From Gammaproteobacteria bacterium (GTDB lineage Bacteria; Pseudomonadota; Gammaproteobacteria; Pseudomonadales; Azotimanducaceae), in contig JAPPND010000070.1 of the NCBI GenBank assembly GCA_028818795.1, positions 1-51,420 on the forward strand: a DNA stretch of 51,420 nucleotides. Direction: 5' to 3'. Below, piece after piece: positions 23,732 through 31,741 of the stretch. The notes beneath the pieces are model-generated. The model saw only the letters and a list, made by a program, of their open reading frames with translations, was not told where the DNA came from and searched no databases. Positions within the stretch are counted from its first letter, which is position 1. Every line of letters starts with the position of its first letter. The translations under genes and the position numbers were made by a program.

Positions 23732-25150
23732 TCAGCCGGCTTCCGAGGGGGTTTCCTCCTCGGGCATTTCAGCACGGTAGAACTGGAACGACCTGCCGCG
23801 CGGCGCTCGGAACAGCGACTTGGTCAGCGCAATGCCGGGCCATTGCGACTCCACGAAAGAAGCCGCGAGGACCAGGATGCCGAGATTGCGCAAGCGGTCG
23901 TAGGTGAGCACGCGGACATCGTCGAAGTCGAACTGCCCCTTGATGGCCTGGTTGGTCTGGATCGCGTCCCAATAGGAGAGGAATGACCACACGAGATCCC
24001 CGATGACCTTTCGGTTTCGGGGCATTGGCTCGGTGGTCAGGATCACGAACGGATCCAAGTCCGTGGCGGCAGGGCGCGGTTCGCCTGCCATGCCTTTGGC
24101 CACCACCAGCCACAATGGCTTGGCGGGGCACGCGGGCAACCTCACCGGCAATGCGCCGAAATGCACGAACAGTCCGATATCGACATCGGATTGATGCTTG
24201 TAGAGGGTCACGCCGTAGGGCGTCTCACAGGACTCGCCGAGTTCGCGCGCCGTGGTCTCCAAGCGTCCGTGCAGCAGCGCGTAGTCGCCAGGCACGCGTG
24301 CCGCGAATCGGCAGTTCGTGGCGGCGGCGAGCAACTCGGGCAGTCCGCGTTGCTTTGCCAGGAGTTCGACGGAGTGCCTCAGGAGGGACCGTTTGGGCTG
24401 GAGCAATCCGACGGTGTCGACGGCGAACAGGCATCGGCGCTGGCAGGCGGTGTCGACCCGCTGGACAAGGTCGAGAATCTCGTCGGACTCGGATTTGAAC
24501 GCGGGGGCGTTCGGCGAAAACAGGGTCTGGGCGAGCGGCGTCACGACCTGGTTGTCCCAAGCGCTTATTGCGTGGTTGGGGTCGGGTTCGCTGCCCATTT
24601 GCCGTGCGAGGTCCTGGTAACGCTGTAGCGGCCCCCCGTGTACGTCCCACCCGAAAATCTCGCAGACGTGATAGCCACGGTTGGCTCTGTCCTTAGGCCG
24701 CGCGCCATCCGAAAATTTGCCGTCCGGCAATGGCGAGTTCACGTACTCCATCTTCTCGGCATAGGGCTTCACCACTTCGAAGAGGTCGATCACAAGCAGC
24801 GCGTCGTCGCGCACGACGCCGGCGCCTTCGGCAAGCAGGTTGCCGGCAACCACGTCCCCCACGCGGGCGTTGCCGAGATTGCGGCTCAAGCGTTTGTGCG
24901 TCGCATGCGTTGGAATGGACTCGGCGAGCGCACGGGCGATCTCCGTCAACCGCACGGAGCCCGAGATGAGCATGCCGAGAAGCATGTCGTCGACGAATCG
25001 GCGTCCCACCTTCCCAAGTCCGGCGGACAACGTCGCGCCGATCGCATGCACCTTGTTGTGCAGCATCCCGATGTCGAAGTCCTGCGGGTTGTCGGGCATC
25101 CGTGGCGCTGTCGGAAGTGGTATTTCATTGTCGAGGGTTGACGACCGCAT
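23732..25150 (-). CDS. IS4-like DDE transposase homologue, catalytic Glu not conserved
   Basis: A 472-residue protein from ATG 25150 (MRSSTLDNEIP). The first acidic block is VIDLFEVVKPYAEKMEYV and the second CLFAVDTVGLL, both as in IS4-like DDE transposases. In the third block the usual Y-x2-R-x3-E-x6-K signature is F, Y, I, K within SFLSYWDAIQTNQAIKGQF. The lysine and downstream DVRVLTYDRLRNL fit, but the catalytic Glu is replaced, with Gln one position later. I see no flanking inverted repeats or target duplication. It may be an inactivated or domesticated transposase. It is divergent from the first TonB receptor; its start is only 31 bases from that gene's GGGGGAACTC box. Confidence 0.7.
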   Translation of the reverse strand: MRSSTLDNEIPLPTAPRMPDNPQDFDIGMLHNKVHAIGATLSAGLGKVGRRFVDDMLLGMLISGSVRLTEIARALAESIPTHATHKRLSRNLGNARVGDVVAGNLLAEGAGVVRDDALLVIDLFEVVKPYAEKMEYVNSPLPDGKFSDGARPKDRANRGYHVCEIFGWDVHGGPLQRYQDLARQMGSEPDPNHAISAWDNQVVTPLAQTLFSPNAPAFKSESDEILDLVQRVDTACQRRCLFAVDTVGLLQPKRSLLRHSVELLAKQRGLPELLAAATNCRFAARVPGDYALLHGRLETTARELGESCETPYGVTLYKHQSDVDIGLFVHFGALPVRLPACPAKPLWLVVAKGMAGEPRPAATDLDPFVILTTEPMPRNRKVIGDLVWSFLSYWDAIQTNQAIKGQFDFDDVRVLTYDRLRNLGILVLAASFVESQWPGIALTKSLFRAPRGRSFQFYRAEMPEEETPSEAG

Positions 25151-25180
25151 GGCAACTCGCCAGCCGTGCAACCGGGGATT

Positions 25181-25253
25181 GGGGGAACTCTGACATGGGC
25201 GTGTCGGCGTCGGCCTCTGCCGCGTTGACAACACAGCGATTCAGGCGTACTAG
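25181..25253 (+). promoter_or_regulatory. Promoter of TonB receptor 1 with GGGGGAACTC box
   Basis: GGGGGAACTC at 25181-25190 is followed, 44 bases from its start, by TTGACA (25225-25230), a 17-base spacer and TACTAG (25248-25253). The GTG start of the receptor lies 35 bases after the -10 box, behind GGAGAGGGA. The same arrangement precedes receptors 2 and 3, which makes the assignment much safer than one promoter alone. Confidence 0.85.
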
Positions 25254-25287
25254 TGCGTGTTGGCGCGACTGTTACCTGGAGAGGGAA

Positions 25288-28206
25288 GTGAACAAGCCAA
25301 GGCTATTCCACGGCGCAATATTCGCGCTCTTTGCCGGTACTGCCGGTGCCCAATCCGACGAAGCCCAGGACGCAGAGGACGACGCGGACGAAGGCGGCGG
25401 GAAGTACATCGAGACCGTGATCGTCACGGGCGAACGCGGCGAGGTCAACGTTCTCGACCGGCCGATGACGGTGACCGGCTTCAATGCCGAGATGATCGAA
25501 CAACTCGGCATCCAGAACACCGACGACCTCGAAGTGCTCGTGCCGGGTCTGCAGGTCGGCAACCGCAGCCAGGGGGCCGGCAAGAACGAGGACGACCACT
25601 ACTACATGCGGGGGCTGGGCTCGGAGCGCACGGTCAACTTCTTCAGCGACACCTCGGTGGCAGTCTACGTCGACGGCGTCTTCACGGACCAGACCTTCGG
25701 CATCGACGGCGGGCTTTTCGATGTCGAGCGGGTCGAAGTGGCGCGGGGTCCCCAGGGAACGACCGGCGGCAAGTCCGCGATCGCCGGCGCGATCAACTTC
25801 CGAACCCGCAGGCCGACCGATGAGTTCGACTTCCGCACCAACCTCGAGGTCACGGACATCTCCACGCAACGCGCCCAGGTCGCCTTCGGGGGACCGCTTG
25901 GCGACACGGGCTTCGCCTACCGGCTCGGCCTGAGTTCCTACACCGGCGACGGCCGGCTTAAGAACCACAGCGGCCCTGATGGGATGAAGCCGGAGGAATT
26001 GATCGTGGCGCCGCAGCTGCGCTGGAAGAACGACCGCTGGGACGTCAACGTCAAATACCAGCACATGCGGGATACGGGGACGCCGAACGCGTCGATACCG
26101 CTGGGCCCGGAGAACACGCTGGACGAGTTCATCCTGGGTCGGAACGGCGAGCCATTGTGCGCCGTCCACCCCATCACAGGGGAGGAGGTCTGCCAGCGCA
26201 ATCCGTTCTTCGGCGTGCAGCCGGCCCCAGCGGTTGCCGGTTGCTCGAACATCAACCAGGACGGCACCCGGGATCCGATGAACATTATCTGCGATCCGGA
26301 CGAACTGCGTTGGGAGGTGGCATTCAATACCCCAATCGCAAAGGACAGCACGGCGGAGAACTTCGCATTCGACGTGGTGTTCGCGCTATCCGACAGCCTC
26401 TCGCTGAACTACAAGTTCGGTTGGCACGATGTCATCAACAGCAATACCAACGACGCTGATCAGCGCGACCGGGTCGGTGGCGGCGTCTGTCCGTTCAACC
26501 ACCCGGGTGTTTTGGCGGGTGTCGTGAGTGAAGGCGCCACCGACCGAATCTGCGCCCTCGATGGCGGCGGCGTCGGTCTGTTCAGCGACGGCCAGGTCAA
26601 CTACATCTTCAGTTCGGAACAGACCAGCCACGAGATCACCCTGGTGTCCAACTTCGAAGGGCCACTGAATTTCACTGTCGGCGCCAACACGCTGACCAAC
26701 GACGAACCGTACGTGTGGCGACCCCGCAGCTTCTCATCCGGCACTGGTGACTGGTTGTTCCAAGACACGTCGGCGTCCTGCAATGCCAACATCGAAGCGT
26801 TGTACGGGGCCGGTGGCAGCGTGAGCGGAGGCGACAGCTGGCTGCTCCGCGACCTGTACTCGAATCCGGCCACCATGCAGCGAGCCAAGGACCAGGGCAC
26901 GGTCTGGGCCTGTCCGGGCTCGCCCGAGCTTCTCGCCCACACGGGGCTCGACATCAACGACATGTACGCCGCCAACCTGGCGGGACAAACCGGTGGTTTC
27001 TACGGCGGCGCCCTCCAGGAAGCTCGAGGCATCTATTTCAACCTCGAGTACGTCTACAACGAAACCTGGACCTTTTTCGGCGGCATCCGGCGCAGCGACG
27101 ACCAGAAGGACCGCGACGAATCAACGAACAGCGGTGTCCAAGCCCGCGAAATCGCTGACCCGAGCGTGCGTTGCGACAACGGTGGGACCGGCAGCGACGT
27201 GGACCTCTGCGAGAACGGCTTCGCCCTGGTTAGCCTGTCGGTTCGCGACTCGAGCATCTTTCCGCAACGCGGCGACCTGAAATGGGGCAAGACCACGTGG
27301 AACATCGGGGCTGAATACCGACCGACCGACCGCATCATGGTCTACGGCCGCGTCGCGACGGGTTTTCGGGCCGGGGGCTCCTCTGGCTTCAGTTCGGATG
27401 GCCCGTATCAGTACGACGGCGAGGAGTTGATCAACTACGAGGTCGGGGTCAAGGGGCGCTACCTCGAGGACAGCCTGCAACTGTCCACAACCTACTTCTA
27501 TCAGGATTTCGACGCCCATTGGGTGTTCGCGCAACGGCTCAGAACGGAGGCCGAGCGGCTGCTCGACCCGGATGGCGGCCCGTTCACCGCCGAGACGACG
27601 GGCGTCCAAGGTTCGGTCATACAGGGGATCGAGGTCGAGGGCGCATGGCGCTTGACCGATGAACTTACCGTGCGCGGCTTCTACAACTATCTGGATACGT
27701 CCGTCGGCGACTATCCTGCACTGCTGCCGTTCGCGGATCCCACGCTGGAAAACGCGACCTGGGTACAGATTCCCTGGGTGGACAGCGAAGGCAACACCCG
27801 GGTGGCCTGGCTTTTCGGCACGGACGAACCCACCCAACTCGGTGGCAACCAGTTGCCGAACCAGCCGAAGCACAAGACGTCGCTGACCGTCGCCTACGAC
27901 CTCGACCTGCCGGAGCAGTACGGTGATCTCCAACTGCTGACGATCGCCAACTACCGCAGCAAGAAGTACGTCGAGCCGGCCAACTTCGACGCGTATGCCG
28001 TGGGTGCCTACACCCGTTGGGACGCCCGCGCGACCTGGACGGCCCCGAACGGCAGACTGGAAGTGACGGGCTACGTTCAGAACCTGCTCGATCAGGCCGC
28101 ACTGCACATGTGGTCGCCGAGAGAAGGGGTGGGTAGCCCGTGGGGAACCATCGTGGAGCCTCGGGAGTTCGGCCTCATCGTTTCCTGGCGGAACAAGAAC
28201 GACTAG
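25288..28206 (+). CDS. TonB-dependent receptor 1
   Basis: A 972-residue outer-membrane receptor from a GTG at 25288 with GGAGAGGGA upstream. The signal peptide is MNKPRLFHGAIFALFAGTAG with cleavage near AGA-QS. An acidic linker (SDEAQDAEDDADEGG) leads to a TonB-box-like TVIVTGERGE. The plug domain has the usual RGPQGTTGGKSAIAGAINF block near residue 155. The rest is the 22-strand barrel, ending in a typical C-terminal strand (EFGLIVSWRNKND). Plug and signal region are closely similar to receptors 2 and 3, while the barrel loops differ. It is followed 75 bases later by two beta-propeller lipoproteins on the same strand. The imported substrate is unknown. Confidence 0.93.
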   Translation: MNKPRLFHGAIFALFAGTAGAQSDEAQDAEDDADEGGGKYIETVIVTGERGEVNVLDRPMTVTGFNAEMIEQLGIQNTDDLEVLVPGLQVGNRSQGAGKNEDDHYYMRGLGSERTVNFFSDTSVAVYVDGVFTDQTFGIDGGLFDVERVEVARGPQGTTGGKSAIAGAINFRTRRPTDEFDFRTNLEVTDISTQRAQVAFGGPLGDTGFAYRLGLSSYTGDGRLKNHSGPDGMKPEELIVAPQLRWKNDRWDVNVKYQHMRDTGTPNASIPLGPENTLDEFILGRNGEPLCAVHPITGEEVCQRNPFFGVQPAPAVAGCSNINQDGTRDPMNIICDPDELRWEVAFNTPIAKDSTAENFAFDVVFALSDSLSLNYKFGWHDVINSNTNDADQRDRVGGGVCPFNHPGVLAGVVSEGATDRICALDGGGVGLFSDGQVNYIFSSEQTSHEITLVSNFEGPLNFTVGANTLTNDEPYVWRPRSFSSGTGDWLFQDTSASCNANIEALYGAGGSVSGGDSWLLRDLYSNPATMQRAKDQGTVWACPGSPELLAHTGLDINDMYAANLAGQTGGFYGGALQEARGIYFNLEYVYNETWTFFGGIRRSDDQKDRDESTNSGVQAREIADPSVRCDNGGTGSDVDLCENGFALVSLSVRDSSIFPQRGDLKWGKTTWNIGAEYRPTDRIMVYGRVATGFRAGGSSGFSSDGPYQYDGEELINYEVGVKGRYLEDSLQLSTTYFYQDFDAHWVFAQRLRTEAERLLDPDGGPFTAETTGVQGSVIQGIEVEGAWRLTDELTVRGFYNYLDTSVGDYPALLPFADPTLENATWVQIPWVDSEGNTRVAWLFGTDEPTQLGGNQLPNQPKHKTSLTVAYDLDLPEQYGDLQLLTIANYRSKKYVEPANFDAYAVGAYTRWDARATWTAPNGRLEVTGYVQNLLDQAALHMWSPREGVGSPWGTIVEPREFGLIVSWRNKND

Positions 28207-28281
28207 TGGTGGGTGCCGGCGGGTTCCTTCGGTTGACCGTACGCGCTGCGGAAGTTTCCTGCGGGGCGTTTCCAATCCGGT

Positions 28282-29958
28282 ATGGCCGGTGAGGGAGCAC
28301 TTGGCCGCACAGCACTAGGAGGGGCGCTGCTAGCGGTCGCCGTGTCGGGTCTTCTGGCCTGCGGGGGAGGCGGAGGCAGTGGTAGTGCTCCGCCGCCCCA
28401 ACCCCCTGCGCAACCTGTTGCGCCGTCGCCGACCCCTGTCATTGGCACGGCCCGGTTTCGTGACAGCACGCGCAGCTTGGGGCTCGGCTACGTGGTCGAG
28501 GACGTAGCCACCGCACACGATTCGGCGGAAAAGGACGGTGTCCGGGAAGGCGGCGGTCTGACGCTCGTCGACATCGACAACGACGGCGGGCTCGAGCTCT
28601 ACGTGGCCCATGGCCGAAACGCGATGGGCAGGCTCTTCGACCACGTTGACGGTCGTTTCGTCCGGATCGAAGACAACCTAGGCATCGCGCCGAAGGAGAT
28701 CGAACGGGCCGGGTACTTCGTGGATCTCGATGCCGACGGACACAAGGACTTCGTCTCGGTTCAGCAACGGACAGTCGAGGTCTTCCGAAACGACGGCGCC
28801 GGTCGGTTCGTTGAAGCCACGGAGCAGTCGAACATCCGCCACGCGCGGTCAACATTCTCCATGGCCGCGGCGGACATCGATCTCGATGGCGACTTGGACC
28901 TCTTCTTCTCGCACTGGGACGGCGTGGCGGCGGTCGGCGACGTGCTAACCGAATACCTGTGGCAGAACAACGGCCGCGGCGTCTTCGTGGACATCAGCGA
29001 CAGCGTGGCAATCCGCGCCGAGCCGTTCGAGGAGAGTCCCGGGTTCTTCGGTGAGTTCTCGTTTACCCCGACCTTCGCCGACATCGACGACGACGGGTAT
29101 CCGGACATGCTGCTCGCCAGCGATGCCGAGACCAGCCAGGTGCTTCGCAACGAGGCGGGGATCCGGTTCGTCGACGCGACGACCGACGTCATCGACGACA
29201 AGAACGGCATGGGTGGCACCGTGGCCGACTACGACCGCGACGGCGACCTCGACTGGTTCGTGTCGAGCATTCATACCTTGGAACGCGACGACAACGACGT
29301 CGGTTCCGACACCGGCAATCGCCTCTATCGGAACATGGATGGCCTGGGAAACTTCGAGGACGCCACCGACGAGGCGAACGTGCGCAATGGCGACTGGGGC
29401 TGGGGAAGCTGCTTCGCGGACTTCGACAACGACGGCCACGTGGACCTGTTCCACACCAACGGCTATCCGGGCGTCGACGAACGCTATGCCGAAGACCCGT
29501 CGCGCCTTTTCATGTCCAACGGCGACGGCAGTTTCTCGGAGCGGGCGTTCTCGTCCGGGGTCACCCACGACGGCCAGGGCCGCGGGACCGTGTGCGCGGA
29601 CTACAACGACGACGGCAGGGTCGACATCCTCGTCGCGACCAGCGGCAAGGCGCCGACGGTGTACGAGAACGTCACGGACAACGAGCACCATTACCTGGCA
29701 ATCGATCTCACCGGGTTGGCCGCGAACCGCGATGCCGTCGGTGCCCGGGTCAGCGTCGAAACGGCATCGGGAACCCAGCTCCAAGAGGTCCAGCTAGGTA
29801 CGTGGTACCTGTCGCAAGGCCCCGCCACGCTGCACTTCGGGTTGGGTTTGGACGACGAGGTGGACAGCGTCGAGGTCCGGTGGCCGGGGTCCGGTTTGCC
29901 GCGCAGCACGCTTCGGAACGTGGCCGTCGACCAGCGCATCACCATCGAGCACCCGTGA
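28282..29958 (+). CDS. FG-GAP/ASPIC-UnbV beta-propeller lipoprotein A
   Basis: A 558-residue CRTAC1-like protein. The N-terminus has a lipobox (SGLLAC, Cys near residue 27) followed by a Gly- and Pro-rich linker, so it should be a lipid-anchored envelope protein. I count seven Ca-binding DxDxDG-type loops (DIDNDG, DLDADG, DIDLDG, DIDDDG, DYDRDG, DFDNDG, DYNDDG), which fits a seven-bladed propeller. The last 100 residues are an ASPIC/UnbV domain (ASGTQLQEVQLG, YLSQGPATLHFGLG, VEVRWPGSG). It lies directly after TonB receptor 1, and its stop overlaps the start of the next paralogue (GTGA). I infer a surface partner of the receptor. Confidence 0.88.
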   Translation: MAGEGALGRTALGGALLAVAVSGLLACGGGGGSGSAPPPQPPAQPVAPSPTPVIGTARFRDSTRSLGLGYVVEDVATAHDSAEKDGVREGGGLTLVDIDNDGGLELYVAHGRNAMGRLFDHVDGRFVRIEDNLGIAPKEIERAGYFVDLDADGHKDFVSVQQRTVEVFRNDGAGRFVEATEQSNIRHARSTFSMAAADIDLDGDLDLFFSHWDGVAAVGDVLTEYLWQNNGRGVFVDISDSVAIRAEPFEESPGFFGEFSFTPTFADIDDDGYPDMLLASDAETSQVLRNEAGIRFVDATTDVIDDKNGMGGTVADYDRDGDLDWFVSSIHTLERDDNDVGSDTGNRLYRNMDGLGNFEDATDEANVRNGDWGWGSCFADFDNDGHVDLFHTNGYPGVDERYAEDPSRLFMSNGDGSFSERAFSSGVTHDGQGRGTVCADYNDDGRVDILVATSGKAPTVYENVTDNEHHYLAIDLTGLAANRDAVGARVSVETASGTQLQEVQLGTWYLSQGPATLHFGLGLDDEVDSVEVRWPGSGLPRSTLRNVAVDQRITIEHP

Positions 29959-31628
29959 ACGCACTTCCTCGGGTCGTGTCGAGTATCGCCTTGCTTGCGG
30001 TCGTGTCCTGCGGCGGCGGGGGCGGAGGCGGCGGCCCGGCGCCGACCCCGACGACAGGTGGAACTGGCGGAACCGGTGGTTCCGGAGGCGACGAGACCGT
30101 AACGGAGGAGCCGGGTTCGCTGGATCATTGCCAGCCGAGGAGCGGCGTCTTCAGCAACGTCACCGATGCGCTCGGGCTCTGCTACGAAGTCCCTGGCGAC
30201 GACACGGCCACGGAAATCGAGGAACTCGGCGGGGGGCTGGCGCTTGCCGATTTCGACCAGGATGGCCGTCTGGATCTCTACGTCGCCTACGGCCAGCAGA
30301 AGATCGGCGAGCTTTTCGGCTTCGACGGCACGCGGTTCAACAAGCGCGAATCGAGCGGCATCCTGCCGTCCTCCATGGACATCGCCGGGTACTTTGTCGA
30401 TGTCGACGGCGACGGCTTCAAGGACTTCGTGTCCGCCCAGGAAGCCGGTGTCGAGGTCTTCATGAACGACGGGAACGGCAGATTCGTCCCGGGCGGCGAT
30501 GCAACGAACATCGACAACGAGCGCGCGACTTTCTCGATGGCGGCCGGGGACTACGACCTCGATGGCGACCTGGACCTCTTCTTCGCGCATTGGGGGACCG
30601 GGTACATCGGCGGCCAGCAGGAGTACCTTTGGGAGAACAAGGGCGCGGGCCGGTTCCTCGATGTGAGCTATCGAGTACCCGTGGCGTCTTCCTTCTCGGG
30701 CAACATGCTGGAGTCGGAATACTCCTTTACGCCCATCTTCGCGGACTTCGACGACGACGGCGACCCGGATTTGCTGATGGCCAACGACTTCGAGTCGAGC
30801 CAGGTCCTGATGAACGCCTTCGGGGGAGACCTGTTCCTCGATCTCACGTCGGACGAGATCTCCGACGAGAACGGGATGGGCAGCGCCGTTACCGACTACG
30901 ACCGGGACGGCGACCTCGACTGGTTCGTCACCAGCATCTGGGATCCGGACGTGGAAAACAACGGTTCGGGCAACCGGCTATACCAGAACGCCGACGGGTT
31001 CGGCGGCTTCGTGGACGTCACGGAAGAGGCCGGCGTGCGGGAGGGCCATTGGGGCTGGGGCGCCTGTTTCGCCGACTTCGACAACGACGGGCACATGGAC
31101 ATCTTCCACACCAACGGCCATCGGGAGCAGGGCCGTCCGCAGTTCAGAACGGATCCCTCGGTACTGTTCATGTCGAACGGCGACGGCACCTTCACGGAGA
31201 GGGCGACCGAACTGGGTGTCGTGCACACGGACCAGGGGCGGGGCGTGGTCTGTGCGGACTACAACGACGACGGCTGGGTGGACATCTTCATCGCGAACAA
31301 CGGCAAGTCGCCAACGGTATTCCGCAACGATCACGACAACGGCAACCACTACATCGCCATCGACCTCGCCGGGCTCGACGGCAATCCCGAGGCGATCGGC
31401 GCCAAGGTTCGGGTGACCTCTGCATCCGGCACCCAGTTCCAGGAGGTCCAGCTAGGCAACGGCTACCTGTCCCATGGACCGGCGACGCTCTATTTCGGGC
31501 TCGGGGAAGACGACCACATCACGGCGGTGGACGTCGTCTGGCCCGGTCCCGGTGGCCACGCCACGCGCGTCGAAGGGCTGTCGATAGACCGCAAGGTGAG
31601 CATCCGTCATCCTTTGGGCGGGGGGTGA
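29955..31628 (+). CDS. FG-GAP/ASPIC-UnbV beta-propeller lipoprotein B
   Basis: A 557-residue paralogue of the preceding protein. The GTG at 29955 overlaps the upstream stop by four bases and gives a lipoprotein signal MNALPRVVSSIALLAVVSCG; a longer upstream frame lies inside gene A. A poly-Gly/Thr linker follows the lipid Cys. Seven DxDxDG-type loops are present (DFDQDG, DVDGDG, DYDLDG, DFDDDG, DYDRDG, DFDNDG, DYNDDG). The C-terminal ASPIC/UnbV domain carries ASGTQFQEVQLGNGYLSHGP and VDVVWPGPG. The translational overlap suggests equal amounts of A and B. Similarity to A along its whole length indicates a tandem duplication. Confidence 0.88.
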   Translation: MNALPRVVSSIALLAVVSCGGGGGGGGPAPTPTTGGTGGTGGSGGDETVTEEPGSLDHCQPRSGVFSNVTDALGLCYEVPGDDTATEIEELGGGLALADFDQDGRLDLYVAYGQQKIGELFGFDGTRFNKRESSGILPSSMDIAGYFVDVDGDGFKDFVSAQEAGVEVFMNDGNGRFVPGGDATNIDNERATFSMAAGDYDLDGDLDLFFAHWGTGYIGGQQEYLWENKGAGRFLDVSYRVPVASSFSGNMLESEYSFTPIFADFDDDGDPDLLMANDFESSQVLMNAFGGDLFLDLTSDEISDENGMGSAVTDYDRDGDLDWFVTSIWDPDVENNGSGNRLYQNADGFGGFVDVTEEAGVREGHWGWGACFADFDNDGHMDIFHTNGHREQGRPQFRTDPSVLFMSNGDGTFTERATELGVVHTDQGRGVVCADYNDDGWVDIFIANNGKSPTVFRNDHDNGNHYIAIDLAGLDGNPEAIGAKVRVTSASGTQFQEVQLGNGYLSHGPATLYFGLGEDDHITAVDVVWPGPGGHATRVEGLSIDRKVSIRHPLGGG

Positions 31629-31632
31629 TTTT

Positions 31633-31705
31633 GGGGGAACTCCAACGCTTCGGGATTTGCACCGTATCGTCTCTCGTTGACAGCGGGCCGTGGCGGGCGT
31701 ACTAA
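31633..31705 (+). promoter_or_regulatory. Promoter of TonB receptor 2 with GGGGGAACTC box
   Basis: GGGGGAACTC (31633-31642), then TTGACA at 31677-31682 (44 bases from the start of the box), a 17-base spacer and TACTAA at 31700-31705. The receptor's GTG at 31742 follows TTTGGAGAGGGAAA. Sequence between the box and the -35 differs from that of receptors 1 and 3, so the box itself is selectively kept. Confidence 0.87.
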
Positions 31706-31741
31706 GGAAGCGTACGGAATCGACACATTTGGAGAGGGAAA

